From NCBI GenBank assembly GCA_965153455.1, contig OZ234498.1, positions 4,464,001 through 4,528,000 of the forward strand: DNA of 64,000 nucleotides, written 5' to 3'. The translations under genes were made by a program, and so were the position numbers. This document shows, piece by piece, positions 46,615 through 59,059 of the stretch. This DNA comes from Sphagnum compactum (lineage: Eukaryota > Bryophyta > Sphagnopsida > Sphagnales). A model generated the notes under the pieces. That model worked only from the letters and a program-made list of their open reading frames with translations. It had not been told where the DNA came from and made no database searches. The first letter of the stretch is position 1, and each line of letters starts with the position of its first letter.

Positions 46615-47232
46615 CTGTGCACGTCTCCCTCCCTCCCTGCAACACTACACTACACGGTAAGTACTTACTTCTTCATCATTAGGATTCAGAAACAGCATAG
46701 CAGCAGCAGCAGCCCAAGCTACAAGCTAGCTACAAGCTAGTATCCTCCTCCCTCACCTGAAAAGTGCCCATTTGCATGTAGCCATTATTAGCTCACGTGG
46801 GCAGACTGACACTCCAATCCAGTGTTTTTTTCTTGAGGAGTTTTTTTTGGTCTTGTAGCCAAAGTGGGCTGCTATCTATCAACTATAGGAACGTGTCAAA
46901 AAAAAAGTTACAATTTTTTTGGCAATCATCCTTAATGAAATTTAGCCAAATCTGGGCTAAAAAACCAAATATGAAATAAAAAGCTTTAATTATCCTTTTT
47001 TATATTTTGGCTACAACACACTCACTGTGTAAAGCCGAAGTATAGAAATCTGGCAACTTTTACTATTTTTTAATTTTTTGGTTATCCTTTTCTTGCACCT
47101 TGTGGCGATTTGAAAACCTTCAAAATTACTTAATTTTCTTGAATTTTTTTGAAATTTTGGCCAATACAAGTAAAAAGTAAAGAAAAAGAAAAAGAAAAAG
47201 TAGGGGATGCTCTTCTTGTCCCAGCAAAACCC

Positions 47233-47239
47233 TATATAT
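47233..47239 (+). promoter_or_regulatory. Probable TATA box of the lipoxygenase gene
   Basis: tatatat within accctatatatggcacc, followed 25-35 bases on by a CA-containing start region (ctctttggatctc). This would give a 5' leader of ~590 bases containing AGA/AGC and TGC trinucleotide runs (47,270-47,290; 47,578-47,600; 47,660-47,685). A second TA-rich run at about 47,395-47,410 is an alternative. Confidence 0.5.
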
Positions 47240-47577
47240 GGCACCCCAGCACTCTTTGGATCTCATGAGCAGAAGAAGAAGAAGAAGTACAGCAGCATCA
47301 TCCTCTGTGTCCTTGTGCAATATCCACAAGCAGGCCCAAGTTTCAGTTTGAGAGATCTGCAAAGGCTAGCTCTGCTGTAGCCTAGCTGAGCTCAATAATA
47401 TATATATATTTTTTATTGAATGGAAACTTAGTCTCAGAAGAAGACCAGAAGCTCTGCACAGCTAGCTGTGTGCACAACAGTACTAGACTTTTCATTATAT
47501 AAGTTGTATTGCAGCGCTGCATTGTCATTAGAACTCAAACCTCTTGTTCCAGTATTACTAAGTCTCGTATGTAGATC

Positions 47578-47685
47578 TGCTGCTGCTGCTGCTCATCATC
47601 ATACAGTGTCAAAATTTGAGAGCTTTTGGGTGGTGGAAGATTGATTGATTGTATGTGATTAGCTGCTGCTGTTGCTGCTGCTTTC
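47578..47685 (+). repeat. TGC/ATC trinucleotide runs in the LOX leader
   Basis: ctgctgctgctgctcatcatcat and later gctgctgctgttgctgctgc in the presumed 5' UTR. A (TA)n run at 47,830-47,852 directly abuts the start codon, so leader length and folding may vary between alleles. Confidence 0.8.
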
Positions 47686-47853
47686 GAGGTTTTTTTATAT
47701 GTAGAGTTTAAAGCTAGAGCTAGAGAGCTTTAAGAATCCTGCAACAAAGAATTAGATCTGATATTGGATACTTGAGCAGCTTGTAGTGGGTGATGTAGAA
47801 TTATTAGCTGTTGGTGATTAAGAAGACTATATATATATATATATATATATATA

Positions 47854-50800
47854 ATGGCATCCGGAAATGCGCAAAGTGGTAAGGAGATTTCATGGCTCGC
47901 GGGGCTGGAACACTGTATGGAGGGTTTCTTGAGTGGGGTTTTTCCCACGCACAAAGCGGTGGCAGAAGATTCATCCGTCTGCGATACCATCGAGCTGAAG
48001 GGTACTCTGACATTGCGAAAGAGGCTGCTGCTGCTCAACTTGTCGGACTTGGGTCGGGATGCAATCGACGACTTGTCTGATATTTTGGGTGGTAAAGTCA
48101 GTGTGGAGCTCGTTAGCAGCACTTCTGTTGATCCCAGTAAGCTGCAACTTCTCACAAAAAAACCCATATATGTTGATGACCTAAACTTGTGAGAGTAATA
48201 TTCTTGCGTTCCGCATGAAGAGTCGATCTGCAAGAACAGTACTTGTTTGAACCTGCAGCTGCAATCGGTGAGCTAGGAATATCTAGATAATTGCCCGCCA
48301 GGAATCGGAGATGGGTCGGGATCATCTTCGCAAAATCTTGAGCACAATAGGTAGTAGTGACGTCCGGGGAAATCTTTTTGTGTCCTTGCAGAGACAGGAA
48401 AAGGTTTGCAAAGCCCAGGTGTGAAGATTGCGAACTGGTCGGAAGTGCCAGACCTTCCCGTGGGGCAAGACATAAAGTTCGACTTGACCTTTCATGTGGC
48501 CAAAGACTTCGGTGTTGTGGGTGCCATCATTGTACACAACGGTCACCCCTTCGAGTTCCTCCTGGTCTCCTTCAGCCTTGCGCTTCCCGACCAGAGCACC
48601 GTGATCCACTTCCCTTGCAACTCCTGGGTGTACAACACCTCTCACAAGCCCGGTCGCATCTTCTTCAGCAATCAGGTGCACAAAAACTAATTCCAAGGAA
48701 CTTGCAGTTGCAGCTCTGCCACTGCATAAGCCATGATCATCAATCCCTGTAGCTCGACCGACAACAGCAGCCTAATCATGTTCTCGTTTCTCTAAGATGG
48801 AATCTAGAAGCAAGGCTAGTTAGCTGTAGTAGCTCCAGTAGCTGTGTTGCAGCAAGTCTAAGCTTTGATCAGAATACACGATCAGTCTTGACCTACATCT
48901 TGCAGAATGTGACGACGACGATGATGATGATGATGATGATCTGACGAAGACCTCCTTTTGTGTTGTGATGATCGATCTTCTATGTTTTCTTCTTCAAAGG
49001 TTTATCTGCCGTCGCAAACTCCAGCAGGTTTAGTCGCGTTGCGAGCGGAAGAGCTCAACAACCTTCGCGGCGATGGAACGGGTGTGCGAAGGGTGCAGGA
49101 CCGGATCTATGACTACGCCGTGTACAACGACTTGGGCAATCCAGACCATAACCCATCCTATAAGCGTCCCATTCTCGGCGGATCCGAGGAGTTTCCTTAC
49201 CCTCGCAGATGCCGCACTGGACGACCTCCCACGAAAACTGGTAAGCAGAAATGCTGAAGCTAGTCTGATCCAGAAAGAGAGAGAGAAAGAAGAAGAAGAA
49301 GAAGAAGAAGAAGAGCAGCTGGTGCAGGTTCTGCACAGATGCGTGCATTGTCTTCACGTGGATTGTGGGCTTGCTTCGTCTGAACTTTGCTTCTTCTTGT
49401 TGCAGTTCCAGAGAGCGAGAGCCCGCCTCCACCAGGCATACCTCAATGGACTTACATTCCGCGAGACGAGGCATTCGCACAGTACAAGAACGACGATTTC
49501 GTGGCCGATACAATCATAGCTGGTCTGGAATCCCTGAGTTCCAAGGCGCTGATGTGGCTGGCAGCCGCGATGGAGATTAAAGAAGAGGTGAACTTCAAAG
49601 ATTTTGAACAAATCTTCAAAATGTACGCGCCCAAGGGTGTGATCAAGGGTCTGGAGAATCTGCAACTAGGGGGTTCCAATAATATCATTACCCATCCTCT
49701 CAAGTTCATCCGCAGCCTCTTCCGCAGGCTGGAAGTAGAATGCGACCCCAGCTCGGTGCTATATCCTTTGCCAGGCGTCGTTGCAGGTCTGCAGTAGAGC
49801 TAGCTGACCTCATGAGCAACTTTTGCAACTGCTGCTGCCCGCAGAAGGAATTCTCTACTCTAAGAACACTAGTTTAATCCGTGGACAAACCACCACTAGT
49901 GGCATAGATCTATGTCGAGGACTTCGCAAATCCAAGAAAGGAAAGAAACCCAATGCACATGTGATTATTATCTCTGGGTTCCATGTGTGCAGCTGCTGCA
50001 TCCCAGAGTTGATCAGCAGCTTGAACAAAAGTTTGTTGTTGCTGATCATAAGCTGCTCTGCATCAAATGAAGTTCCTTAAAAACAGAGATGTTGATCTAA
50101 GAGAAGAAACAGTCTAACTTGAAACAGTCATAGAGGAGAAGACATTGTACTACTGAGAGAGCTGCTGCAGTGAGCTGATCAGCTGGGTGTTGTTCTATAA
50201 CTCTGCATTGGCCTTTAACAATTGTTTGTTTGTTTGCTTGCTAGCTCGGTTGCTCATTCATCGTGCACAAGACGACGTCTCATGGTCAACCAACGCGGAG
50301 TTTACTCGAGAATTTGTTGCAGGTCTCAACCCCATGGTCATCACACGAGTCACAGTAAGCTGCTGTTGATTGCCAAGAAGTTTCTAGGATCTACAACTCA
50401 TTCCTCCTAGAATCTCAATCAAACTCCTCACAAACTTTAGTAGATCTCTAGACTTGAGATCACGTTAAGACTGTAAAGCAGCTAAGTTAAAAATTTGAAC
50501 AAATGTTCCTGGGACTTAGTTTTGATCCATCATATTCAAGTCTTGAAAGATGGTAGTTTTTTCAAGGAGCTTCAGCTAATTGAGAGAACTGAGAGAATTT
50601 TGTTGTTGTGCAGGAGTTTCCGCTGAAGAGTCAGATGGATCCATTTCAGTATGGTGATCCTGTTTCAGCCATCACTGCCAAGCATGTGAACAGTCAACTA
50701 CCAGATGGTTGGGATGTCTACACGGTACACAAAGAAGAAGAGAAAATCTGATGAAGCTCCAACTTGATCAGTGAATGTTGCTTGAAACATTGTTGTTGTT

Positions 50801-53351
50801 GTTCTGTTCTAAATGGGTCACTTCATGACATCTGTACTTCTGTGTATTGCATGATCTTTTGACAAGTGTGGAGAGAGAGAAAAGATTATTCTTCAGAATT
50901 TTTTCTTTCTCCTTCGTGAATTGGTAATGGTTGAGATTCTTCTCTCCTTTTGAACTTTTTCTTCTTTTTCTTCTTGACTTGGAAATCAGTAGAAGCGTAT
51001 AAAAGTGGACCAAAGCTATGGATCAAAGTCCCTTTTGAAAGTTTTCATGATCAACCTTTTTTTCTTGGCTTCAGGCTTTGGCAGCAAAGAAGTTGTTCGT
51101 GGTGGACTACCATGACACCTACATAACGTATATCAACAGAATCAATGCTCAGCCGGGTGTTGCATTCTATGCTTCCCGGACTCTCCTGTTCTTGACCAGT
51201 GATGGAACCTTGCAAGTCCTTGCCATTGAGTTAACTCTACCACCTTCAGCTCCAGGCGGTGCCAGAAATAGCCGTGTCTTCTTACCACCAGACCAAGAGT
51301 CCACCAAAAATTGGGTTTGGGAGCTTGCCAAAAGTCATGTCATTAGCAATGACGCTGCTTTTCACCAAGTCGTCAACCACTTGTAAGCTCTCCCAATCCA
51401 GCTCTCCCACAATCCTCCTCACCCACAACAGATTTCCAAACAACATCATACAATCCGTTTTCTCACTCACACATGCACACTCTTATTTTTCTCTTTCCTT
51501 GCAATCATACAGGTGGTCAATTGTTCATTCTAAACTTTTCTAATTTAAGTTCAAAATTAACTCAATATAATGCTTTGTTTGTTTCTGATGATGTTGTTTC
51601 TAGTGATTTTTTCTTTGGTGATTCTTTTGAATGATGTGTTGTGTGTGGTGTTGCTGCAGTACAAGGACACATGCAGTAATTGAGCCAATAATCATCGCCA
51701 CCAATAGGCAACTAAGTGCGTTGCATCCCATCAACTTAATCCTCGTACCACATTTCAAGAACACAATGGACATTAATTCGGCTGCAAGACAAGCACTAAT
51801 CAATGCAGGTGGAATCATTGAATCTTCTTTCACACCGGGAAAATATTGTTTGGAATTGGGTGCTGTTGTGTACAAGCTCGACTGGAGGTTTGATGAACAA
51901 GGCTTGCCTACGGACCTTGTCAAAAGGTTTGACACTACTTGTATTCCTGCACAGCTTGCTTAGTTAGTGCCCAACAATCGCAGCTCGCACTTTAATGTTT
52001 TTTTTTGCCAGGATTGACCATGCATGTGTAGCTATGAGCTTGATGAATTCTCAAGCTTGAAGAAGAATTCTCTAGTTCAAAACTTGTGCTACAAATGTAT
52101 ATCTATCTATCTACCTTGCTAGCTCTATTTGTATGTATGCTTCTCACGCTCTTGTTCAGATCAATACTCAAACTTCTTGGAGTTAATCACAATCTCAAGC
52201 TTCAAAGAATGGTGAAAGTTTTTTAGCTTCACAATGAAATGAGGGTCAAGTGATTTCAAAAATTTCACTGCCAACTTAAATCATTATTCTAAAATATGAA
52301 ATATTAAGCAACCATTACAACTACTTTTATACATATTAACGTGTTTGGATCTCATGAACTTTTGAATACTAAGAAAGGAAAGTCGTTTGTGGGTTTTGCT
52401 GGGTCACAGAGGAATGGCAATCCCAGATTCGAGTGCAAAGCATGGACTGCGGCTACTGCTTGAAGATTACCCATATGCAGTAGATGGGCTTGATCTATGG
52501 GCAGCCATCGAGACCTGGTACACCGACTTTGTGGACATAGCGTATGCGAATGATGCCGAGGTTGTGCGCGATGTGGAGCTTCAGAATTGGTGGACAGAGG
52601 TCCGCACGGTGGGACACGCGGACAAGAAAGATGCACCTGGATGGCCAGAGCTCAATTCCAAGAAGAACCTGGTTCAGATCTGTGTCACCATCGCGTGGGT
52701 GGCGTCTTGCCATCACGCAGCAGTGAATTTTGGTCAATACCAGTACGCAGGGTTCATGCCTAACCATCCCACATGCATGCGGCGACTCATCCCGGAAGAA
52801 AACACCATGGATTGGAATGAGCTTCAAGCTCATCCCAAGAAATTTTACTTCGAATCTGTCTCCAGCCAGGCACAGGCAATTACGGTCATGACCACAATCC
52901 AAATCTTGTCCAACCATGCCTACGATGAAGAGTACCTCGGCCAGCGTCACGAAGCAAACTGGACAAATGACGAGAAGGTAAGAAGAAGCTCCCTAAACCC
53001 TAAACCCGAAACCTAACTCTGCAAAATCAATTTGGGCAGCAATGTAGTAGCTGCTGCACCAGTGCCATCGCTGCTGCTCGCGAAGCTCTCTCTAGGTGCT
53101 GCTGCTTGTGGTAGTGCATGGTGGGTGATTTGCTTGTTTGCTTAATTGAATGCATTTGATTGCAGATCTTGAAAGCTTTCAAGAAATACTCCACGAACAT
53201 CACTAATGTCGATGAGCTCATCAAGGGACGAAACGCAGACAAAACTCTCAAGAACCGTTATAGTCCTGTGCAGCTTGAGTACGAGCTCCTACGTCCCCAT
53301 TCTGGAGGAGGCTTGACAGGCATGGGTGTGCCCAACAGCGTTTCTATCTAA
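47854..53351 (+). CDS. LOX: Plant lipoxygenase, predicted linoleate 13S-type
   Basis: Non-haem iron dioxygenase that adds O2 to linoleate/linolenate, feeding oxylipin (jasmonate-type and aldehyde) synthesis. Ten exons: 47854-48136, 48392-48675, 49000-49240, 49406-49786, 50272-50354, 50614-50724, 51075-51382, 51660-51926, 52410-52977, 53166-53351. Total 2,712 nt, 903 residues, all phases consistent. PLAT/LH2 domain ~45-180 ([24 protein letters not shown]); catalytic domain from there to the end ([29 protein letters not shown]). Iron ligands are all present: His563 and His568 (HFTRTH), His755 and Asn759 (HAAVN), C-terminal Ile903. Coffa-site Ala606 predicts S stereochemistry; Ser620-Phe621 at the regiospecificity site is the 13-LOX pattern. 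The ~45-residue N-terminal extension holds acidic residues and is not a clear plastid transit peptide. The exon 5 acceptor is ambiguous: one at 50,241-50,242 is also in frame and adds about ten residues. Confidence 0.96.
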
Positions 53352-56300
53352 GAAAAACCCAAAGATTTGGAATCACCTTCTTCACCTTCATCTTCTTCTT
53401 CTCCTTTTTCTTCTCCTGTTCTGCTGTCAGTAGAATAAAATGAAGGCCTGGAGTGCAACAACAACACCACCCATTGATTGCTGCACAAACTTTTGGACAC
53501 GCAAGCTTTCCATGCCATGGGCTGCAAGGATCTCATTATATGATAGAATCAAAAAGAGGCATGGAAGTTTTGCAACAACATATGTTCTTCTTCTTTGTGA
53601 TGTTTTGATTTTGGTTGAAGGTCTGCCAAGTTTCTTCATAGCTCAATATGGTGATCAAGTGCTGGAGGAGCTTAATTAGCAGGCTTAATTGTAAGTGTTC
53701 CTAAAGAGTGATTAAGTCTTGAAGAGTTAAGTAGGTTCTTTCTTTTGAGTCCAAGAAGACACACAAAAGACAGACAGTCAGACAGGGAGACAGACAGAGA
53801 GGTTGGCTTTAGAACAAAAGATTTTCTGTGAACTTGGTGTTTCCACCTTTGGAATTTTCAAAAAAGATTTTCTGTGAACTTGGTGTTTCCACCTTTGGAA
53901 TTTTCAAAAATGATTTACATACGTGCCAAGGAACAACCTGGTGAATTCTGAATTGACACCTCTTCTTAAGTACCAATGCCTCCCTTTTCATCCTCAAGAG
54001 GATCATGCTAAAGCAGGAAAGCTTTTTCCATGTTGGTTTTGAGCTCTGCTCTTCTTCCAATTTTTTTCCTTATTTTAATTTTCCCTTCTCTTGTTGCTTG
54101 TTGCCCTTTCTTTCTTCTTGCCTTTTCCTTCATGATCTCCATCTCTCTTGAGAAATCAAAGAAATTGGCAAATTTGCAAGAGCAGGGGTTTAGAATGTGG
54201 ACCTCTTTCCATGAGCAGCAGATCAATTAGACGAGCAATCTGGACACTGATGTAGTCTCAACAACACCAAGGAAAATGCCCACAACTTGAAATTTCAAAC
54301 TAGAAAAACTATAATGGTGCTCCAAAGACAACAACCTTTGTAACACAACAATACAGTCTCCTTTTTTGCACAATCTCCCTAATCTTTCTCATCAATAATT
54401 CAAACTAATCTTGAGCAGGTATAATACAAGCAAAAGTGACGCCTTCAAAAAGGTTGGAAGCGGAAGTGACAATGCCTTAAACTTTCACTGTTGTTGCAAT
54501 TGCTGAAAAACCTAGGCCATCAAGCCCTCCCCCTGAGATTAAGCGCTTGATTAACTTGGTGAGGTTTTCCATTGCATCCCTTGTTACCTCAAGAGGTGCA
54601 TCCCTTTCACGTAATCTTGATTGCAAATCTTCTACATCTTCATCCTCTTCAATATCTGCATGCAGTACTAGAGGTTTGTGGAATTCTTGTTTTTGCAGTC
54701 CCTACGTTCAGTACACTGGCATGTATGCCACAGAAGAAGGAGCAGCCAGGTAAAAGAATCTAAGATCCCATCAATCATTTTCCTCCTCATGAGATTCTTT
54801 GAGAACCTTTGTTGTGAACTCACATGCATTTTTTGTGGAATATGAATCTCTCAGATTCAAACCCTAGTAGTATTGAGCCAGATGCTGCAGCTTCTTGATG
54901 CTTCAATTTCTGGATTTATTGATTTGTGCAATGCAGTTTACCACAAGGTTATGGCTGAAAACATGATGCGTCTAGCTCAAGATATCCTTGACACGTGTTG
55001 TGTGAATGCTGCCCACTACTGCACAGCAAGCTGCCATTGATAACTACATTTCTTCCTTCAAACCCCAGTGGTGTATTGTATGTACAAACTACAGCTCCTA
55101 GCGCAGGAGGCCCTTGCAGACAATCATGTCTTCAGCTTGTGGGTGGTTCCATGATGAGCTTCTCTATGTAAAACACCAGCAACTAAACATGTCAGATTCA
55201 AGCTGTGCAACTGAGTGCAGATGATCAGCAACTTCTTTCGCTCACATATTCTCTGTGTTTTGGTGTGGACAGATGCGGAAACTTTGGGCGTTGCAGAAGG
55301 AGCAGATGGTTTTGTTGTTGAAACTGGAATTGCAGATGCAATATAGCAGGTGTGAATGCTCATGCTTCAATTCATGATTCTCCACTTCATGTCTTTTAGG
55401 TTTTCGGGGTCATGAGCTGATTATTCGTATCTGTGGTCTGTGTATTCAGCTGTACGATTGAGAGTGAGCCAGCCGTTGTGAGGCGGATGCAGACAAAACT
55501 GTTGTTGGGACAACACTGTTAGGGTGCACTAATGGTAAACTTAGTACATACAATAAAGTACAGGTCTGTTGATGTACAATACAGTAAAGCTTAGTCTTCA
55601 CTAGGGTGGATTTGTATGCAGGGCTTTTCTTTCAGACTTCTGGAAAAGAGATCTTGTACTTCATCATGGATATATACATTGCAATCCATGGAGATTCTTT
55701 TATAAAAAAGGTGAATGTGAAGGTTTTTTCTTCAGTTGTGTGCATTTTTTCTAATTACAAGAGTGAACAAGCACATTCCTGGTTTCGGTTGTGACAAAGT
55801 TGCGAATTGAAGATGGAAACACTTTTTTTTGCCTCATTTTGGTCATCTTTCCAAAGGCAACCAACCCCTTCTATCACCATGCTCCAGGGGTTCAAAGTCT
55901 CTCAAAAAAACTTTCTTCACATCAAACAGATCTATGGCAATAACACCAGCACTAGCATTATGTTACTAGATGTTCAGTGTTTCTTGAAATCTTTTGGAGC
56001 ATGAACTAGGTAGAAGCAGCAGCTTTCTATTGCGAATGCAAGAAAATAATAGGACAACTTGTTAAAGTTGCACTCCTCATAACAAGTCATCATCTCCCAC
56101 AAAGAAACCTCCTCATGCAGGATGCAACATGTCTATGAGAGTAGTGCTACTACAAGTGTAGTCCTCGCAATGGGAACATATGTAGTAACTTCTTGCAAAC
56201 CTGCTTCTTTGCAGGAATAGAGAGCCTAAATGTTACCTTTGCTAGTTCTTTGTCATAAAAAACATTAGATGCTGCATTTGCCAAAATTTGCAGAATGCTT

Positions 56301-56590
56301 GCCACCATGGGGAACCTTTTTTACGCATTGTTAGTCTTTAGATTTTGTAGCCTTCCAAGTTCCAAGTGAGCATTAAATTCTCATAGAAAAGCAAAATCTT
56401 CAAGAACAACAATAGAATCTATAGCATCAACGATGTCTAACACAACAATTACACAAGTTGAATGACTATTGTTTCCTTGAAGAATAATCTTGCATTGTTG
56501 GCTTCCATAGTTGCTAGCTGAAATTTAGGTAATAAAGCTCTAGTGATGCTTGTTTTATCTCATCCTTTGATAATGGTTGTTTTCATGGCT
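53352..56590. other. LOX 3' flank and unannotated DNA
   Basis: No supported gene. A 46-bp tandem duplication lies at 53,819-53,910. Fragments with exon-like composition occur at 54,500-54,620 (AEKPRPSSPPPEIKRLINLVRF in one frame), 54,940-55,010 (KVMAENMMRLAQDILDTC) and 55,262-55,345 (DAETLGVAEGADGFVVETG). They have higher complexity than the surroundings and possible acceptor sites, but I could not identify a family or join them. They may be remains of a dead gene. Confidence 0.35.
53819..53910 (+). repeat. 46-bp perfect tandem duplication 3' of LOX
   Basis: 53,819-53,864 and 53,865-53,910 are the same unit, beginning agattttctgtgaacttgg and ending ggaattttcaaaaa. Recent, by its lack of divergence. 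Confidence 0.95.
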
Positions 56591-56599
56591 TTCATTTCT

Positions 56600-57383
56600 A
56601 TCTATGCTTCATGTAACTAATCACAATTTTTAGGTTTTAAGTTGGCCATTTTGAAGTCTACCTTTGGCTCTTGCCCATCATCAATTTGGTCTTTGATTGT
56701 TTGAGAAATCAAGAGTTAAAATGAACTTTTGATGCATGTTTGAGTGGTTTTTGCAAAATCACATATATTGGTTAAAGTTCATTTATGTAGTTAACAAGAA
56801 AAAAAATCAGCAAGATGTTTGCATGTTCTTTTTTATCCAATCTAAAACCTTTTTACTAATGTGGACATCACAATAATCTATGACCCACACCATCTTTTGC
56901 TCCTTTAACCCTAAAATTTGAATATGGGATTGCAAGTAAAGAAGGATAATGTTTGTGACAAATTTCTTGGTTGTTTCCAAGGATAACCAATGGTTTTCAT
57001 TGAATGTGAGGTCTTAACCATCTTTGATGCAATTTTTCTTTCCTTGGTTGTTTGGTGGAAGTGTTTTAAATGTAGTGCCAATAAATACAATTGGTGGTGG
57101 AAGTAGGTCCATTTCATCACTACATGATACCACCATTGTGATTTGCTTCTTATCCTCCAAACCTAACACTTGCACATGTTAAATTCCTTTTGGCTCCCAA
57201 GTTCTCTCACCACCAGTAGGCACAAGATGGATTCCATTGGATTGTTGTTCATAACAACTGTTGGTGGAATGTAATATGCCTTCACCAAATGAACAACCAT
57301 GTAAGCCACGGTGTAGTTTTGAACAAAGCCAATCTGGTTGTTTGTAACAACGGTTGCCACATGGTAAGTCCCATATATGTATT
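56600..57383 (-). pseudogene. Pogo-like DDE-1 transposase relic (3' part)
   Basis: Read on the minus strand across frame shifts: VATVVTNNQ, VVHLVKAYYIPPTVVMNNN, GIHLVPTGGERTWEPKG, GLEDKKQITMVVS, LLPPPIVFIGTTFKTLPP, NENHWLSLETTKKFVTNII, then KMVWVIDYCDVHISKKVLDW. This order and these phrases match the DDE-1 (pogo/Tigger-like) transposase family, with the NADQTGVHLVP-like and VWLIDCWSVH-like catalytic blocks; the Asp of the second block is kept (VID). Several stops and frameshifts make it dead. It is cut at 57,384 by the CACTA-type element and continues beyond it. Confidence 0.65.
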
Positions 57384-57807
57384 CACTAAAAGAAAAATAG
57401 GTATTTTCGATTAGTCTCTGTAATTAAATTTTAGTCATAATCAACTTTTGCGACTAAAATCTCATTAGTCACCTTGGACAAGTCACATGCGATGTTAGTC
57501 GTAAATGACAAGGAATATTGGATGAAAAATTGGTCAACACATACAAGTTCATCCTTTGATTCCATTGTATACATATTGTCATATGTGATTCAGATACAAT
57601 TATTCTGGTCACGATTGAAGGCAAATGATGTGTTGCCACATGTTTCAATATTTAATTATTTAAAATATTATTATTATTATAAATTTGAAGTAATTTAAGA
57701 AGTTCAATTCAAATGTTTGGATGTTCTTATATTATGACACGTGGCCCAATGTAAGTATGCAACGTGACAATTTTCAATGAATTTAATATAAAATATTAAT
57801 ATTAAGT

Positions 57808-58008
57808 TGGTAGGTGTACTTAAGTATGTACATAAGTAGGTGCCTACAAACTTAGGCTACATACTTATTTACTTACTTAGGTAGGTAAGTAGGTAGGTCC
57901 TACCTTCCTAGGCTAAATATTTATTCATATAAGTAGGTGCGTAGGTTGACTTAGATGGGTATGTCAAACTAGGTACCTACTTAATTAGGTAGATAAATAG
58001 GCTGGGGA
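57808..58008. repeat. Self-complementary GGTA/TACC cluster
   Basis: Words like gtaggtaagtaggtaggtcc and their complements, able to fold back. Same family as 37,286-37,436; both lie 400-600 bp from a CACTA-like terminus, with a shared acacgtggc/catgtgtcac-type word between cluster and terminus. Confidence 0.8.
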
Positions 58009-59059
58009 GCTAAGTAATTTTAAACTATGCATAATTTGTTTTCTTGTTTTGGGTTAAACCTTTTAATTGGCTCATCCTATGTGCACAAATTTTTTAATGT
58101 GAAATTCAATGACCACACCTTTTGTTTATATAGTGTTCAAAATAAGAATAGAAAACAAACAATATGGGATAAGTTTTCAATTGTAACTTCCTCACAAACA
58201 AAATTGCAATTCCAAACTTTTCCTCATGCCTTTTATTCTTAATTTTTATAATTATAAACAATTTAAATACATGACTAATTAAATAATTAAATAATCATTT
58301 AATTAATAATGATTTAATTTAACATATATTTAAAATATAAACTATACATTACAAATATTAAGTATTCATTATCAAATTACTTAAATAAATAATTATTGTA
58401 ATTTAAAAAATTAACTTTCTAAAAACTATTCAAATTATAAATAGTGAATTATTAATTTTTATATAAAATAAATTCCTACATGATTATTAAAAAAAAGTAA
58501 GATTAAACTATTTAAATTAATTATTATATAATTACATTTATTATTCTAAAAAAATATTGGTCAAGTATTTTTTTTTTCCATTGATAATTATTAACTATAA
58601 TACAATAATTTGATAAACATATCATTAATTTTTATAATAAAAGTAATATTACTGTAAAAATATTTATCATAGATGAGTAATTACAGAATTAAAAAATAAA
58701 AACTTAAATTACTTTATAGTAATTCCTGAAATTACAATCCTTACAATAATTATTTGAACAACATTATAATTTTTCCAACTTAATTCAAATTTCAAGTTAT
58801 CAATTGCAGATTGTGAAAAATTATGTTCAATTAAAAAAATTATGCATATACTATTTTTGATTCTGATCTGAAGTAATCACAATGATTTTAAAGTAATGTA
58901 ACAATAATTACAATAACTCATTTATTTTATTGTAAGAATATAGAATATATAATATAAAAATCTATGTTGTAACAATAATTATTTAGTGAACTCATAATTA
59001 ATAACAATAATTATGTACAATTATTTATAAAATTGAATTTACTATGGATAACACTAGTA

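Noticed and set aside
47730-48233. 167-codon minus-strand ORF over LOX exon 1.
   Set aside because: It crosses a (TA)n run and is antisense to a clear LOX exon.
49073-49519. 148-codon plus-strand ORF within LOX.
   Set aside because: It is out of frame with LOX exons 3 and 4, crosses the intron and includes a poly-Glu run from an AAG/GAA microsatellite.
52495-52950. 151-codon minus-strand ORF.
   Set aside because: Antisense shadow of the large LOX exon carrying HAAVN.
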